Source: an uncultured Gammaproteobacteria bacterium
Lineage (GTDB): Bacteria > Pseudomonadota > Gammaproteobacteria > Pseudomonadales > Azotimanducaceae
NCBI GenBank assembly: GCA_913043815.1
Contig: CAJWNY010000002.1
Coordinates: forward strand, 17,575 to 81,574
Length of the DNA: 64,000 nucleotides
Reading direction: 5' to 3'
The notes under the pieces are model-generated. The model was not told where the DNA came from. It searched no databases and saw nothing but the letters and a program-made list of their open reading frames with translations. Both the position numbers and the translations under genes were made by a program. This document shows, in pieces, positions 7,833 to 16,709 of this stretch. Each line of letters opens with the position of its first letter. Within the stretch, counting starts at the first letter, position 1.

Positions 7833-9188
7833 TTACCCCGCCAATTCCTGCATACGTTTGTTGCGTCCTCTTTTGCCGCCATCGCTGATAAAAAAGGGCC
7901 CAATGCAAGCTGCTAGCATGAGACCGGAGAGTATTAGAAAAGCCATTTTGTAGCTGCCGGTGGTATCATAAATGAGCCCGGCAATGGGTGACGCGCACAA
8001 TATAAATGGCAGTTCTATAAAGCGGATAGCGCCTGTTGCTGCGCCGAAGGATTTGCTGCCAATTGCTGTGGAAATTGAAAAAGTGCGCAGAGGCGACATA
8101 CCTGAAAGACCAAAGCCGTAAAGGCAAGCTGCTGCAAATGACAATACGGCGCCCGAGGCTGCACTAAAAATGAGTAAGGCAGAGCCTTGGCATATCAGCG
8201 CCAGCCATATACTGATGCGCGCACCCAAGGAGTCAGACAGCCAGCCTACTGCGGGTTTGCCAATTGCTGCGAACAAACCAATGCAAGATAGTATTAAGGC
8301 AGCAGTGCTTTCTCGTAGCCCAATATCGGTAAGGTGACCAAATAGATGCAGCATTACAGCGGAGAAAACGCAGGTCATAGCGCCGAACATAATGCCAATG
8401 CTCCAAAAAGCGTGGCTTTTATACATTTCGCCAATGGTCCATTCTCGGCTATCTTCAATAATCTCGACCATTTCTAACGGGTTGGCATTCACGTAGCTGT
8501 GGCCATCACGCACATCGCCTACTTCCGATGGATTATCTTTCATGTAAAGAAACACGACTGGAAAGAGCGCAAAGGCAGTAGTGCCAGCAAAAATGACATA
8601 CGTGGTGCGCCAGCCATATTCTGCAACAAGAGTAGTGACCAAGGGCGGCATCATAATGCCTGCTAGTGACGCACCCAAAACTGAAAACGCAATGGCGCGG
8701 CCACGCCAATGATCAAACCAGCTGATGACCGAGCGGTGCCAAGATAGGCCACCCATACAAGCTATGCCAAGACCCATACCAATGGAAACAACCAGGTAGT
8801 ACTGCAGTAAGGTCCCCACGTTAGCCAGAGATAAATAGGCGGCGGTCATAATTAAAATGCCAATGAGCATGACCTTGCGCGGAGAGCCGCTATCTAGAAT
8901 TTTGCCAATATAAGGTGCAACCAAAGCGCCTGTCACAGCTGCCAGCGAAAAGCCCATAGAAATGTTGAAACGTTCACCGTTATCTAGGGTTTCTGCTAAA
9001 GAGGGAAGGAAAATGCCCCTGGAATAGGAATAAAATCCGGTGCCCAAAAAGCTTAAGGTTCCAGCAACCATGACAATGACCCAGCCGTAGTAAACGCCGA
9101 AGGGTCCGGTTTTATGCGGTGTAAGTTTATTTCCTGAGGCGGGTGGGTATAAATTTATCGGCTTGGCCTGATGCGGTTCTTTAGAAAT
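7833..9188 (-). CDS. MFS transporter, probable ATT start
   Basis: A 12-helix major facilitator with the inter-helix loop DSGSPRKVML and a second-half loop DSLGARISIW. The ORF-track start (ATG at 9071) would cut into the first helix: in-frame upstream codons read FGVYYGWVIV and continue into MVAGTLSFLGTGFYSYSRGIFLP, the usual YGWxiv...G helix 1. That frame is open to the stop at 9198-9200 but has no ATG, GTG, TTG or CTG. An ATT at 9186-9188 is preceded by GAGGGGG at proper spacing, giving a 451-residue protein starting ISKEPHQ. This monocarboxylate-porter-like group often imports organic acids. It converges on the caiB gene with a 16-base gap. Confidence is high for the family, moderate for the start. 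Confidence 0.75.
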   Translation of the reverse strand: MSKEPHQAKPINLYPPASGNKLTPHKTGPFGVYYGWVIVMVAGTLSFLGTGFYSYSRGIFLPSLAETLDNGERFNISMGFSLAAVTGALVAPYIGKILDSGSPRKVMLIGILIMTAAYLSLANVGTLLQYYLVVSIGMGLGIACMGGLSWHRSVISWFDHWRGRAIAFSVLGASLAGIMMPPLVTTLVAEYGWRTTYVIFAGTTAFALFPVVFLYMKDNPSEVGDVRDGHSYVNANPLEMVEIIEDSREWTIGEMYKSHAFWSIGIMFGAMTCVFSAVMLHLFGHLTDIGLRESTAALILSCIGLFAAIGKPAVGWLSDSLGARISIWLALICQGSALLIFSAASGAVLSFAAACLYGFGLSGMSPLRTFSISTAIGSKSFGAATGAIRFIELPFILCASPIAGLIYDTTGSYKMAFLILSGLMLAACIGPFFISDGGKRGRNKRMQELAG

Positions 9189-9200
9189 GTTTCCCCCTCA

Positions 9201-9727
9201 TACTTCTTTAGCTCTCTCACGGCGCTACGTGGCCGAGCTAACGAAGCGGATCCTGTATTGCCAGTCTTTCCCCAAGTCTTATCCTAGGCTATCTGTGCAG
9301 TATTCCCAAAGCGGTATTTTTTAAACGTAAAAACAATGCCGGTCATGTGTTCAAAAGCTGACTTTTCGATCAAAACCTAAACCTGCAGCCGCACCTTTAT
9401 ATTTACCCGCTCCTTAGTTCCCGCAATCGTCTGCAGTAGCGACCTCGCTAAAAGTTTGGTCTGTCATTTAAAAATGAGGTGTGAGTTTATACCGGGTGGT
9501 AATATTGGATGATAGACTCACAGTAAGAGCGAAAAGTACGAGTAAATATGTACGCGCAGGAGCACGAGCACGAGCGAAAAAACATACAACACCTGAACAC
9601 CTAGATAGCCTAACGAAGTGTGGATAGACAACTTCTCATCAGTGCTCAAACCATTGATGGAGGTGTAGCAGGTATGGACGCTGAACTTATCACCGATTGA
9701 TCTGATCCTTGGGAGGAGAGTGCCACT
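9201..9727. other. Intergenic region between divergent genes
   Basis: This holds the divergent promoters for the MFS gene and the acyl-CoA ligase. No ORF with coding character, RNA gene or strong hairpin was recognised; the 74-residue antisense ORF at 9518-9742 has no recognisable features. A small GAGCAC direct repeat near 9561-9576 is too short to interpret. Confidence 0.5.
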
Positions 9728-11371
9728 ATGGCAATGCAACACACACCATTATTAATGTCGAATATCTTAGATCGAGGCGCCAAAGTTGCGCCAAACGAAG
9801 AAATCGTCACCATGACCGAAACTGGCGTTCGCCGTCAGACCTACAAGCAAACTCGAGATCGTGCGCACCAATTGGCACATGCTTTAGCCGCAGCAGGTAT
9901 TAAGGTTGGCGATCGCGTGGGGACATTTATGTGGAATGGCTCCCGCCACTTAGAGGCCTATCATGCCTGTGCAGGCATGGGCGCGGTGTTGCATACTCTG
10001 AATGTGCGTTTGGGTGAAAACGATTTGGATTACATTATTAATCATGCTGAAGACTTGGTGATTATTGTTGATGCAGACATTTTGCCGTTACTTGAAAAAT
10101 TGAAAGACCGTATGCCTACGGTACGTCAGGTCATTATTGCAACTGAAGAAGGCTTCGAAGGCTGGACCACAGACCTGCCTAATCCGGTTGACTACGAAGA
10201 CTTTATTGCAGGCCAGCCGACCCACTACGAGTGGCCTCAGATTGATGAAAACTCGCCCATGGGCTTGTGCTACACCAGTGGCACAACAGGTAACCCCAAG
10301 GGCGTTGAATACGAACATCGTTCTCAGTATTTGCACACCATGACCCAATGCCTAACTGACTCGATGGGCCTGTCAGGTACTGATACAGTTTGTGGCATTG
10401 TACCTATGTTCCACGCCATGGGTTGGGGCATTCCTTGGTCTGCGCTGATGTTGGGCTGTAAACAAGTCATGCCTCACCGGTTTATGGACCCAGCTAGGTT
10501 GATAGACCTGATGGCCAGCGAACAAGTCACGTTGTCAGCTGGCGTGCCGACTATTTGGCAGGGCGTAAAAGCTTTGTATGAAGCCGATCCTAGCAAGTAT
10601 GATTTGTCCTCACTCTCAAGACTTACCTGTGGAGGTAGTTCGCCTCCACCTTCGCTTATTCGTTGGTTCTGGGATGAGTTAGATGTTGAAATGATTCAAG
10701 GGTGGGGTATGACAGAAACCTCACCGTTAGCCACGTTGTCTCGACGAGTGATGAAACGTTCACAGCTGTCTTTGACCGAAGATGAGCAATTTGCAAACGT
10801 TGCCAAGGCAGGCCAACTGATGCCCGGCATTGAGCTAGATATTTTCGACGAAGACTTTAATCCTGTGCCGCACGATGGCGAAAGTGTCGGCGAAATTTTG
10901 GTTCGCGGACCATGGATTTGTTCTGAATACTTTAATAATCCGCAGCCGGATAAGTTCCATGACGGTTGGTTGATTACCGGCGATGTCGGCAAAATAGATT
11001 CCGAAGAATATTTGATCATCTCTGATCGCTCAAAAGATCTTGTTAAGAGTGGTGGTGAGTGGATCTCGTCAGTTGATTTAGAAAACCACATTGTCGGCGT
11101 GCCGGGTGTTGCTCAAGCCTGTGTCGTGGCGCGACCTCACCCTAAGTGGGATGAGCGACCAGTTGCGCTAATCGTCGTAGAACCGGGTAAAAAAGTTACC
11201 CAAGAGCAAGTGCTAGCACATTGCGAAACTGCTTTTGCTAAATGGCAGTTGCCAGACGAAGTGCTCTATATCGACGCTATTCCATTAACGTCTACGGGTA
11301 AAATGGACAAAAAAGTGGTCAGAGCGGATTTGGACGCAAAAGGCTACCAATTGCCTTCGTTGAGATCCTAG
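9728..11371 (+). CDS. Fatty-acyl-CoA ligase, AMP-binding
   Basis: A 547-residue ANL-superfamily ligase. CYTSGTTGNPKGVEYEHR is the P-loop near residue 180, QGWGMTETSPL the adenylate motif near 325, DRSKDLVKSGGEWIS the hinge near 440 and TSTGKMDKKVVR the C-terminal catalytic lysine region. The N-terminus (TPLLMSNILDRGAKVAPNEEIV) and KSGGEWISSVDLE fit the medium/long-chain ligase branch that also holds the methylmercaptopropionyl-CoA ligase DmdB; sequence alone does not separate these. GGGAGGAGAG precedes the start and a second ATG lies two codons in. A strong terminator follows, so the gene appears monocistronic. Confidence 0.85.
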   Translation: MAMQHTPLLMSNILDRGAKVAPNEEIVTMTETGVRRQTYKQTRDRAHQLAHALAAAGIKVGDRVGTFMWNGSRHLEAYHACAGMGAVLHTLNVRLGENDLDYIINHAEDLVIIVDADILPLLEKLKDRMPTVRQVIIATEEGFEGWTTDLPNPVDYEDFIAGQPTHYEWPQIDENSPMGLCYTSGTTGNPKGVEYEHRSQYLHTMTQCLTDSMGLSGTDTVCGIVPMFHAMGWGIPWSALMLGCKQVMPHRFMDPARLIDLMASEQVTLSAGVPTIWQGVKALYEADPSKYDLSSLSRLTCGGSSPPPSLIRWFWDELDVEMIQGWGMTETSPLATLSRRVMKRSQLSLTEDEQFANVAKAGQLMPGIELDIFDEDFNPVPHDGESVGEILVRGPWICSEYFNNPQPDKFHDGWLITGDVGKIDSEEYLIISDRSKDLVKSGGEWISSVDLENHIVGVPGVAQACVVARPHPKWDERPVALIVVEPGKKVTQEQVLAHCETAFAKWQLPDEVLYIDAIPLTSTGKMDKKVVRADLDAKGYQLPSLRS

Positions 11372-11450
11372 TTGAAAGAGCCTAAGAAGATTGAAGAATC
11401 TTAGGCATTTAGGTTGCAACTAATTGGCTTTAGGAAACCGTAAAGTATAG

Positions 11451-11482
11451 AAAGGCTCAACGTTTAGCGTTGGGCCTTTTTT
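11451..11482 (+). terminator. Strong rho-independent terminator after the acyl-CoA ligase
   Basis: AAAGGCTCAACG and CGTTGGGCCTTT pair over 12 positions (one G-U) around a TTTAG loop, running into six T. This is the clearest terminator in the window. Confidence 0.9.
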
Positions 11483-11561
11483 ATACATGCAGTTTATGTG
11501 TGTCGTTTTACTTCTCGCAGTAATTGCAAAAAAGAGATGGGTAAAGAAATGGGGAAAGAAA

Positions 11562-13361
11562 ATGTTTGATGATCAAAGTGTTGATGCTTTTACAGAGTTG
11601 CAAATGCCAGAGTCACTGGTGCCACGTAAACACAGCGCCGATCCTTTTGCCTGTCCGTGTTGTGCCAATGTATTTTCTGAAACGTTACGACTAACAAATA
11701 CTGATCTCAGCGAACACGCCAAGGGGCTACCACCAGGTCAACGTCAAGTAAGCGCGCCAACGTTGGTGACCAACGCGCACATCATCACTATGGATGCTAA
11801 CCGGCCTAATGCAGATACCATGATCTTGTTAGACGGCAAAATTCATTGGGTGGGCATGCAAGTCGATGTGCCAGAAGAAACCAATGGCCTTAAGCGGCTA
11901 GACCTTAAAGGTAAAATTGTGGTGCCCGGATTTGTCGAACCACACATGCACTTACCGCCCTTAGCTATGCTGCATAGTTTTTCCAATGTTGGGCCAAATA
12001 AGTTCGACACGGCTGCTGAAGCCTTGCAACAGTTGAGTAAAGATGCGGCCAATACGCCGCAGGGCGAATGGGTGGTTGGGCGCCAATTTGATCCATCTCT
12101 GCAACAAGGCCCAGACTATTTGACCCGGCAAATGCTCGACGAAGTAAGTTCTGACCATCCGGTATTCGTGTATAACGCATCGCTGCATTTAGGTTACTGC
12201 AATAGCGTTGCAATTGATTTGGCGGGACTAGATGAAAACACTCCAGATCCATCGGGCTCGGAGTTAGGGCGCGACGCAGATGGCAAGCCTAACGGTGTAC
12301 TTAAAGCTGGCCCAGCAATGGCTTTGGTCGTGCGCCATAATACCAAGCTAAAAGAACAAAATTTAGCCGAAGCCTGCCTAAGCGTGTTTAATTCTGCTAA
12401 CGAGGTGGGCATTACTACGCTGTGCGATCAAGGTACCGGTATGTTCCAAGGTCCCAAGGAACTGGATCTATATCAAAGTCTGCACGACAGTGGTCGCATG
12501 ACCGCACGTTTTCGCTATTGTGTTTCTCAAGCTGCGGCAAAGCGCTGGGACGAAATCGGCTTAACTTGGGGTGACGGCGATGAATGGGTGCGTCGCACAG
12601 GTTGGAAAATAGTTGCTGATGGATCAAATCAAGGTCGCACCGGTTTGCAGCGAGAGGCCTTTATTGGCTCTGACGCCAAAGGTATGTCTTACATAGAAAA
12701 AGATGAATTAGATGAGGCCGTTGAAAAGCGGCTGCGTGAAGGTTGGGCGGTGTGCGTGCATGCCAATGGCGATGCGGCCATTGATCGCGTGTTAGACGCG
12801 TTCAGCAAAGCCAAGGCCAAAGGTTTAGACCCAGCTGCGCAGCGTTGCCGTATTGAACATTGCAGCATATTGCATGATGACCAAATCGAAAAAATGGCCG
12901 ATCTAGGATTGTCTCCTAGCTTCCTAATTGGGCATGTTCATTATTGGGGTAAAGCATTTGTGGAAGATATATTTGGCCCAGAGAAAGCAGCAAAACTAGA
13001 CCGTACCGGCACTTGTGAGGATTTGGGTATCCGTTGGACTATCCATTCGGATGACCCCGTAACAGAAATGAATCCGTTGCGTTGCATGGAAAATGCTGTG
13101 ACTAGGACCATGTGGCGATCAGATCAACTGTTGTCGCCAGAAGAGCGTGTGCCTGCAGCTGCTGCTCTCCGAGCTGTGACTATCGATGCCGCTTGGCAGT
13201 GTCACTCAGATCATGAGGTAGGCAGTTTAGAGGTTGGCAAGTTCGCCGACTTTTTGGTGTTAGACAAAAACCCGCTTGCTGTTGCTCCAGAACAGTTAGG
13301 CGCAATACAAGTGCTGGAGACTTGGGTTAGCGGCGAGCAGGTTTTTCGGCGAGGAGAGTAA
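11562..13361 (+). CDS. Amidohydrolase family protein (YtcJ-like) with CPCC N-terminal segment
   Basis: A 599-residue amidohydrolase_3 (YtcJ-like) metal-dependent hydrolase. VVPGFVEPHMHLP carries the HxH metal motif; later come ADGSNQGRTGL, VHANGDAAIDRVL and RIEHCS with further metal-binding histidines, and TIHSDDPVTEMNPL with the catalytic aspartate. The C-terminal SLEVGKFADFLVLDKNP is typical. The track start at 11487 is rejected because its leader overlaps the terminator; ATG 11562 has GGGGAAAG upstream. Unusual is a roughly 70-residue N-terminal extension with FACPCCANVF, a cysteine cluster that could bind metal. Related enzymes cleave amides or cyclic ureas; YtcJ-like members mostly lack a known substrate. 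No partner gene is obvious. Confidence 0.8.
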   Translation: MFDDQSVDAFTELQMPESLVPRKHSADPFACPCCANVFSETLRLTNTDLSEHAKGLPPGQRQVSAPTLVTNAHIITMDANRPNADTMILLDGKIHWVGMQVDVPEETNGLKRLDLKGKIVVPGFVEPHMHLPPLAMLHSFSNVGPNKFDTAAEALQQLSKDAANTPQGEWVVGRQFDPSLQQGPDYLTRQMLDEVSSDHPVFVYNASLHLGYCNSVAIDLAGLDENTPDPSGSELGRDADGKPNGVLKAGPAMALVVRHNTKLKEQNLAEACLSVFNSANEVGITTLCDQGTGMFQGPKELDLYQSLHDSGRMTARFRYCVSQAAAKRWDEIGLTWGDGDEWVRRTGWKIVADGSNQGRTGLQREAFIGSDAKGMSYIEKDELDEAVEKRLREGWAVCVHANGDAAIDRVLDAFSKAKAKGLDPAAQRCRIEHCSILHDDQIEKMADLGLSPSFLIGHVHYWGKAFVEDIFGPEKAAKLDRTGTCEDLGIRWTIHSDDPVTEMNPLRCMENAVTRTMWRSDQLLSPEERVPAAAALRAVTIDAAWQCHSDHEVGSLEVGKFADFLVLDKNPLAVAPEQLGAIQVLETWVSGEQVFRRGE

Positions 13362-13508
13362 ATAGATGACTTCTGCTGCAAAAATGACTGCGTTTTTCAG
13401 ACCCATTTGAACCCTCAGTTTCTTATCAGTAATTTGGCAAAAGATCTGAGAATCGTGCAGTTTGTTATTGGGATATTCTTGGTTGGCTATTAGCTGATTA
13501 GGAGTAGC

Positions 13509-14561
13509 TTACTGTCTCATGTATGCGGCTACTCGTTTATCTAAATTTTCACGTAGGTTCATGTGGAACAAGCTGTAGTCGTATACGTGGTAATTTCCTG
13601 GTCCAAATGCCATCAGCGTATATTTGTCTGATTTTACCTCCGAGATAATCAATTGGCCGTTACTACATTTTGCGTCGGTAACGCCGGGTTCAATTTCGCC
13701 ACCAGCCGTAAATACTACACCTCCGAGGTTTTTTTCGAATGTCGCCCGATCTTCAGCAGTTTGCCAGGTTAGCGGGTTTACACAAATGGAGCCCAGCTTA
13801 CCTAAAATCACTTCTGCGTTTTTGGTATTGGTGTTCCACGAAACCTGGCAGCGGATTTGCTCTGGCTGGCTGCATATATCTAAACCATTGCTGCCGTCTA
13901 TTGAGAACCCTATAGGGTAGGCTGCAACCATTCGTTGGGCCAGTTCAGTGCCGACAATTTCCTCTTTAATAAGCCTGTCCGAGTGAAATGAGCCTTGGCT
14001 GTGCGCGGCTAAAATAAAGGGCCGCCCTTCATTGTTGTTTTCAATAAAGTACCTGAATGCAGTTCGAACATCGCTATAAGCCAACTCTAATGCCTGCTCG
14101 CCATTTTTAACTTCGCTTGTGTCCACAAAGCTATACAAGGTGGCTTGACGATAGCGCGGAGCATAAACCGCGCAGCAGCCATTGAAGACGCTGGCCTGAT
14201 CGCGCATAACCCATGAATCGGTGATTTCATTTGCACGTTCATTGTCCAGCGGTTGGTTCCAATTGCTAGGAGAGATGTAAGTTGTTGGATGCACAAAGAA
14301 AACGTCTACCTTTACCCTAGAATTTTCATCTAAAGACATTCCAGTGGGTATGACATCGGCGGAGTCTTCGCGAGTGGGTAATGCGGCCCAATTTGCACTG
14401 TCCGTGTAGTCCGGTGCAGTTGCGGGCTCTAGTTCGGAAAAATTGTGCCCGGGCGCTATGTAATAAAATCCCACCGCCATCATTAAGGGGCCGCGGTAAA
14501 AAAAGCCAAGGACGACCAGCACCACGACCAAGACGCTTAAGCTAATTAAAAACTTTTTCAT
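13509..14561 (-). CDS. DUF3089 alpha/beta-hydrolase, membrane anchored
   Basis: A 350-residue protein. Residues 4-32 form a hydrophobic signal or anchor (FLISLSVLVVVLVVLGFF), placing it in the inner membrane or periplasm. VDVFFVHPTTYIS and ASVFNGCCAVYAPRYRQATL are characteristic of DUF3089, and AAHSQGSFHSDRLI gives the nucleophile elbow H-S-Q-G. DUF3089 proteins belong to the lipase-like alpha/beta-hydrolase clan, with few characterised members. The gene is convergent with the amidohydrolase and separated by 147 bases without a clear terminator. A lipid or ester substrate is an inference. Confidence 0.8.
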   Translation of the reverse strand: MKKFLISLSVLVVVLVVLGFFYRGPLMMAVGFYYIAPGHNFSELEPATAPDYTDSANWAALPTREDSADVIPTGMSLDENSRVKVDVFFVHPTTYISPSNWNQPLDNERANEITDSWVMRDQASVFNGCCAVYAPRYRQATLYSFVDTSEVKNGEQALELAYSDVRTAFRYFIENNNEGRPFILAAHSQGSFHSDRLIKEEIVGTELAQRMVAAYPIGFSIDGSNGLDICSQPEQIRCQVSWNTNTKNAEVILGKLGSICVNPLTWQTAEDRATFEKNLGGVVFTAGGEIEPGVTDAKCSNGQLIISEVKSDKYTLMAFGPGNYHVYDYSLFHMNLRENLDKRVAAYMRQ

Positions 14562-14740
14562 TTGTCCGCTTACCTCTACATTTTCTCATTACACGGAAAG
14601 CGCATATGGTTTTTAGTTTCCTTGCTTCTAAAGTGCAGCGCTTCTATTGCCTATCTACTTTGATCAATATTTTACGGCAACACTACAGGACTCGCTTTTG
14701 CTGAGAATCCGTGCCCTTCTGGCTACTCTTCCAGCTGGTC

Positions 14741-16060
14741 TTATCGTTGATAAGTCAGCGCTTGACCAAAAGGTCCGGGTTGCACGCAGTCATCGGAATA
14801 ACGAAGGTGACCGTTCACCCAAGTTTTATCAATGCGGTGGCTGAATTTATGCCCTTCAAATGGGCTCCAGCCGCACTTGCTTAAAATAGGTATTTCTACA
14901 TGCTCGCTGTCTGGCGAGACCAATATCAAGTCTGCGAAGTAGCCTTCGCGGATAAACCCTCGCTCTGCAACCTGGTACAAAATGGCTGGCGCATGAGCTG
15001 TTTTATGCACTATTTGTTCGATGCTAAAAGTGCCGTCAGTGACTCTATCCAAAAGAGAAATAACAGCGTGCTGTACTAATGGCAGTCCCGCAGGCGCTGT
15101 TGAATACTTACGACCTTTTTCTTCCCAAGTATGTGGAGCGTGGTCCGTTGCAATAACATCAATACGATCTTCAGCAACCGCTTTAAGCAATGCGGCTTGG
15201 TCCTTTGGTGTTTTAATTGCAGGGTTACATTTGATCAGCGCGCCTTTTTCAGCGTAGTCATCCGAGTTAAAGAATAGGTGATGCACACAAGCTTCTGCGG
15301 TAATACGCTTACTTTCAATTGGGCCCTTGTCAAATAGTTCTAGTTCTTTGGCGGTAGTTAAGTGCAGTACATGTAGCTTTGTACCGTGCTTTCTTGCTAA
15401 TCCTACGGCGAGGGAACTGGACGCGTAACAAGCTTCTACAGAACGGATATTTGGGTGCTCAGAAAAGGGGATGTCTTCGCCCCATTTAGCCGTGGCTGCG
15501 GCCTCGGCTTCCAAAATCATAGGCGTGCTCTCACAGTGGGTGGCAACCAATAACGAGGTGGCTGCAAAAATACCCTCGAGCGTGGCGGTATTGTCCACCA
15601 ACATATTGCCGGTGCTTGCGCCCATAAAAATCTTTACGCCACAGGTCAGGCTGGTGTCCACGCTCTTCACAGCTTCTAAGTTGTCGTTTGTGGCGCCCAG
15701 ATAGAAGCCATAGTTCGATGCCGAGCATTTAGAGGCTCTGTCGCGTTTGTCTATCAGCGCCGCTTGAGAAATAGTCAGCGGGTCACAGTTAGGCATTTCC
15801 ATATAGCTGGTAATGCCACCCGCAACCGCAGCGGCTGACTCTGTCGCTATGGTGCCTTTGTGCTCTAAGCCGGGCTCGCGAAAATGCACTTGGTCGTCGA
15901 TCATACCTGGTAACAAGTATGCGCCTTTGGCGTCTATGGTTTCGCAATTCTCTGGCGCGGGAACGTTAATGCCCTTTATGCGCTCGCCTTCTATAACCAC
16001 ATTACCTTCGGTAATAGTGCCTTCATTAACAATGCGTGCATTGACGATTTGATAATTCAT
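14741..16060 (-). CDS. Dihydroorotase, Bacteroidetes-type subfamily
   Basis: A 439-residue amidohydrolase that interconverts carbamoyl-aspartate and dihydroorotate if the family function holds. LLPGMIDDQVHFREPGLEHKGT is the metal-site start, where glutamine replaces the first histidine of the usual HxH. VKIFMGASTGNMLVD, VATHCES, LHVLHLTTAKEL, IKCNPAIK and DVIATDHAPHTWEEKG follow, and LSKCGWSPFEGHKFSH ends the protein. These features, including the Q, match from memory the dihydroorotase of Porphyromonas/Bacteroides rather than enterobacterial PyrC. The start ATG overlaps the ridA stop (ATGA), so the two are translationally coupled. No other pyrimidine gene is in the window; a related cyclic amidase activity remains possible. 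Transfer from Bacteroidetes is inference. Confidence 0.8.
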   Translation of the reverse strand: MNYQIVNARIVNEGTITEGNVVIEGERIKGINVPAPENCETIDAKGAYLLPGMIDDQVHFREPGLEHKGTIATESAAAVAGGITSYMEMPNCDPLTISQAALIDKRDRASKCSASNYGFYLGATNDNLEAVKSVDTSLTCGVKIFMGASTGNMLVDNTATLEGIFAATSLLVATHCESTPMILEAEAAATAKWGEDIPFSEHPNIRSVEACYASSSLAVGLARKHGTKLHVLHLTTAKELELFDKGPIESKRITAEACVHHLFFNSDDYAEKGALIKCNPAIKTPKDQAALLKAVAEDRIDVIATDHAPHTWEEKGRKYSTAPAGLPLVQHAVISLLDRVTDGTFSIEQIVHKTAHAPAILYQVAERGFIREGYFADLILVSPDSEHVEIPILSKCGWSPFEGHKFSHRIDKTWVNGHLRYSDDCVQPGPFGQALTYQR

Positions 16061-16530
16061 AATTTAATTCTGACCTCTGCTTCTATTTCGACAGGTACAT
16101 TAAATGGTAGTTCGGCCATGCCTACAGCAGAGCGGCTGTGGGCGCCAATCTCTGGTCCAAAGACCTCCAAGATAAGATTAGAGCAGCCATTAATAACCCC
16201 TGGCAGTTGATTAAAGCCAGGAGCGGTATTGACCATTCCAAAAACCCGCAGCCAACTGATAACACGATCTAGATTACCAATACTCGCCTTAATGCTGGCG
16301 ATGAGTCCCAGGCCTACTTGGCGGGCAATTTGGTTAGCTTGTTCGGGGTCTATTTCTGCGCCTACTTTACCAAGCGCTTCGCTCATTTTGCCGTTTATGT
16401 CGGTGGGCACGTGCCCCGACAGGTATAAATGCGTGCCGTCAATTCTTACCAGGTCAAAGGGTAGGTGTCTTGTGTCCATGGGTTGGGGCAAGATTAAGCC
16501 CAATTCTTTGAGACGATTTTCAACACTCAT
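16057..16530 (-). CDS. RidA family (YjgF/Rid) protein
   Basis: A 157-residue Rid-superfamily protein. MSVENRLKELGLILPQP and VRIDGTHLYLSGHVPTD mark the family, and VGLGLIASIKASIGNLDRVISWLRVFG the central helix-strand region. It resembles the longer Rid subgroup typified by YjgH/Atu-type proteins rather than canonical 128-residue RidA, so imine deaminase activity is uncertain. The arginine needed for 2-aminoacrylate hydrolysis in RidA is not obvious here. It is the first gene of a two-gene operon with the dihydroorotase (4-base ATGA overlap), suggesting it removes or processes a reactive intermediate of that pathway. Confidence 0.8.
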   Translation of the reverse strand: MSVENRLKELGLILPQPMDTRHLPFDLVRIDGTHLYLSGHVPTDINGKMSEALGKVGAEIDPEQANQIARQVGLGLIASIKASIGNLDRVISWLRVFGMVNTAPGFNQLPGVINGCSNLILEVFGPEIGAHSRSAVGMAELPFNVPVEIEAEVRIKL

Positions 16531-16709
16531 GATGTTTTCTCATTTTTTTCCAAGTCGCTTTAATTGCTTTTGTAGTTTTCAGCTTTGCGTCAGGTATTTC
16601 GTTAGATTAATAGGCTACTCCCAATTTAGCTAGTTAGATTGCCCGCCCACGGGATGACTTTGCTAACTGGCATGTTTTTGCTCCATTGGTGCCAACAAAA
16701 ATCAATAAC

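Noticed and set aside
9555-9580. GAGCAC-type direct repeats as a repeat array
   Set aside because: Only two to three copies of six bases; too short to separate from chance.
11487-11561. Signal-peptide-like leader (MQFMCVVLLL) of the amidohydrolase ORF
   Set aside because: It starts four bases after the T-run of a strong terminator and has no ribosome binding site; ATG 11562 has one. The hydrophobic stretch looks accidental.
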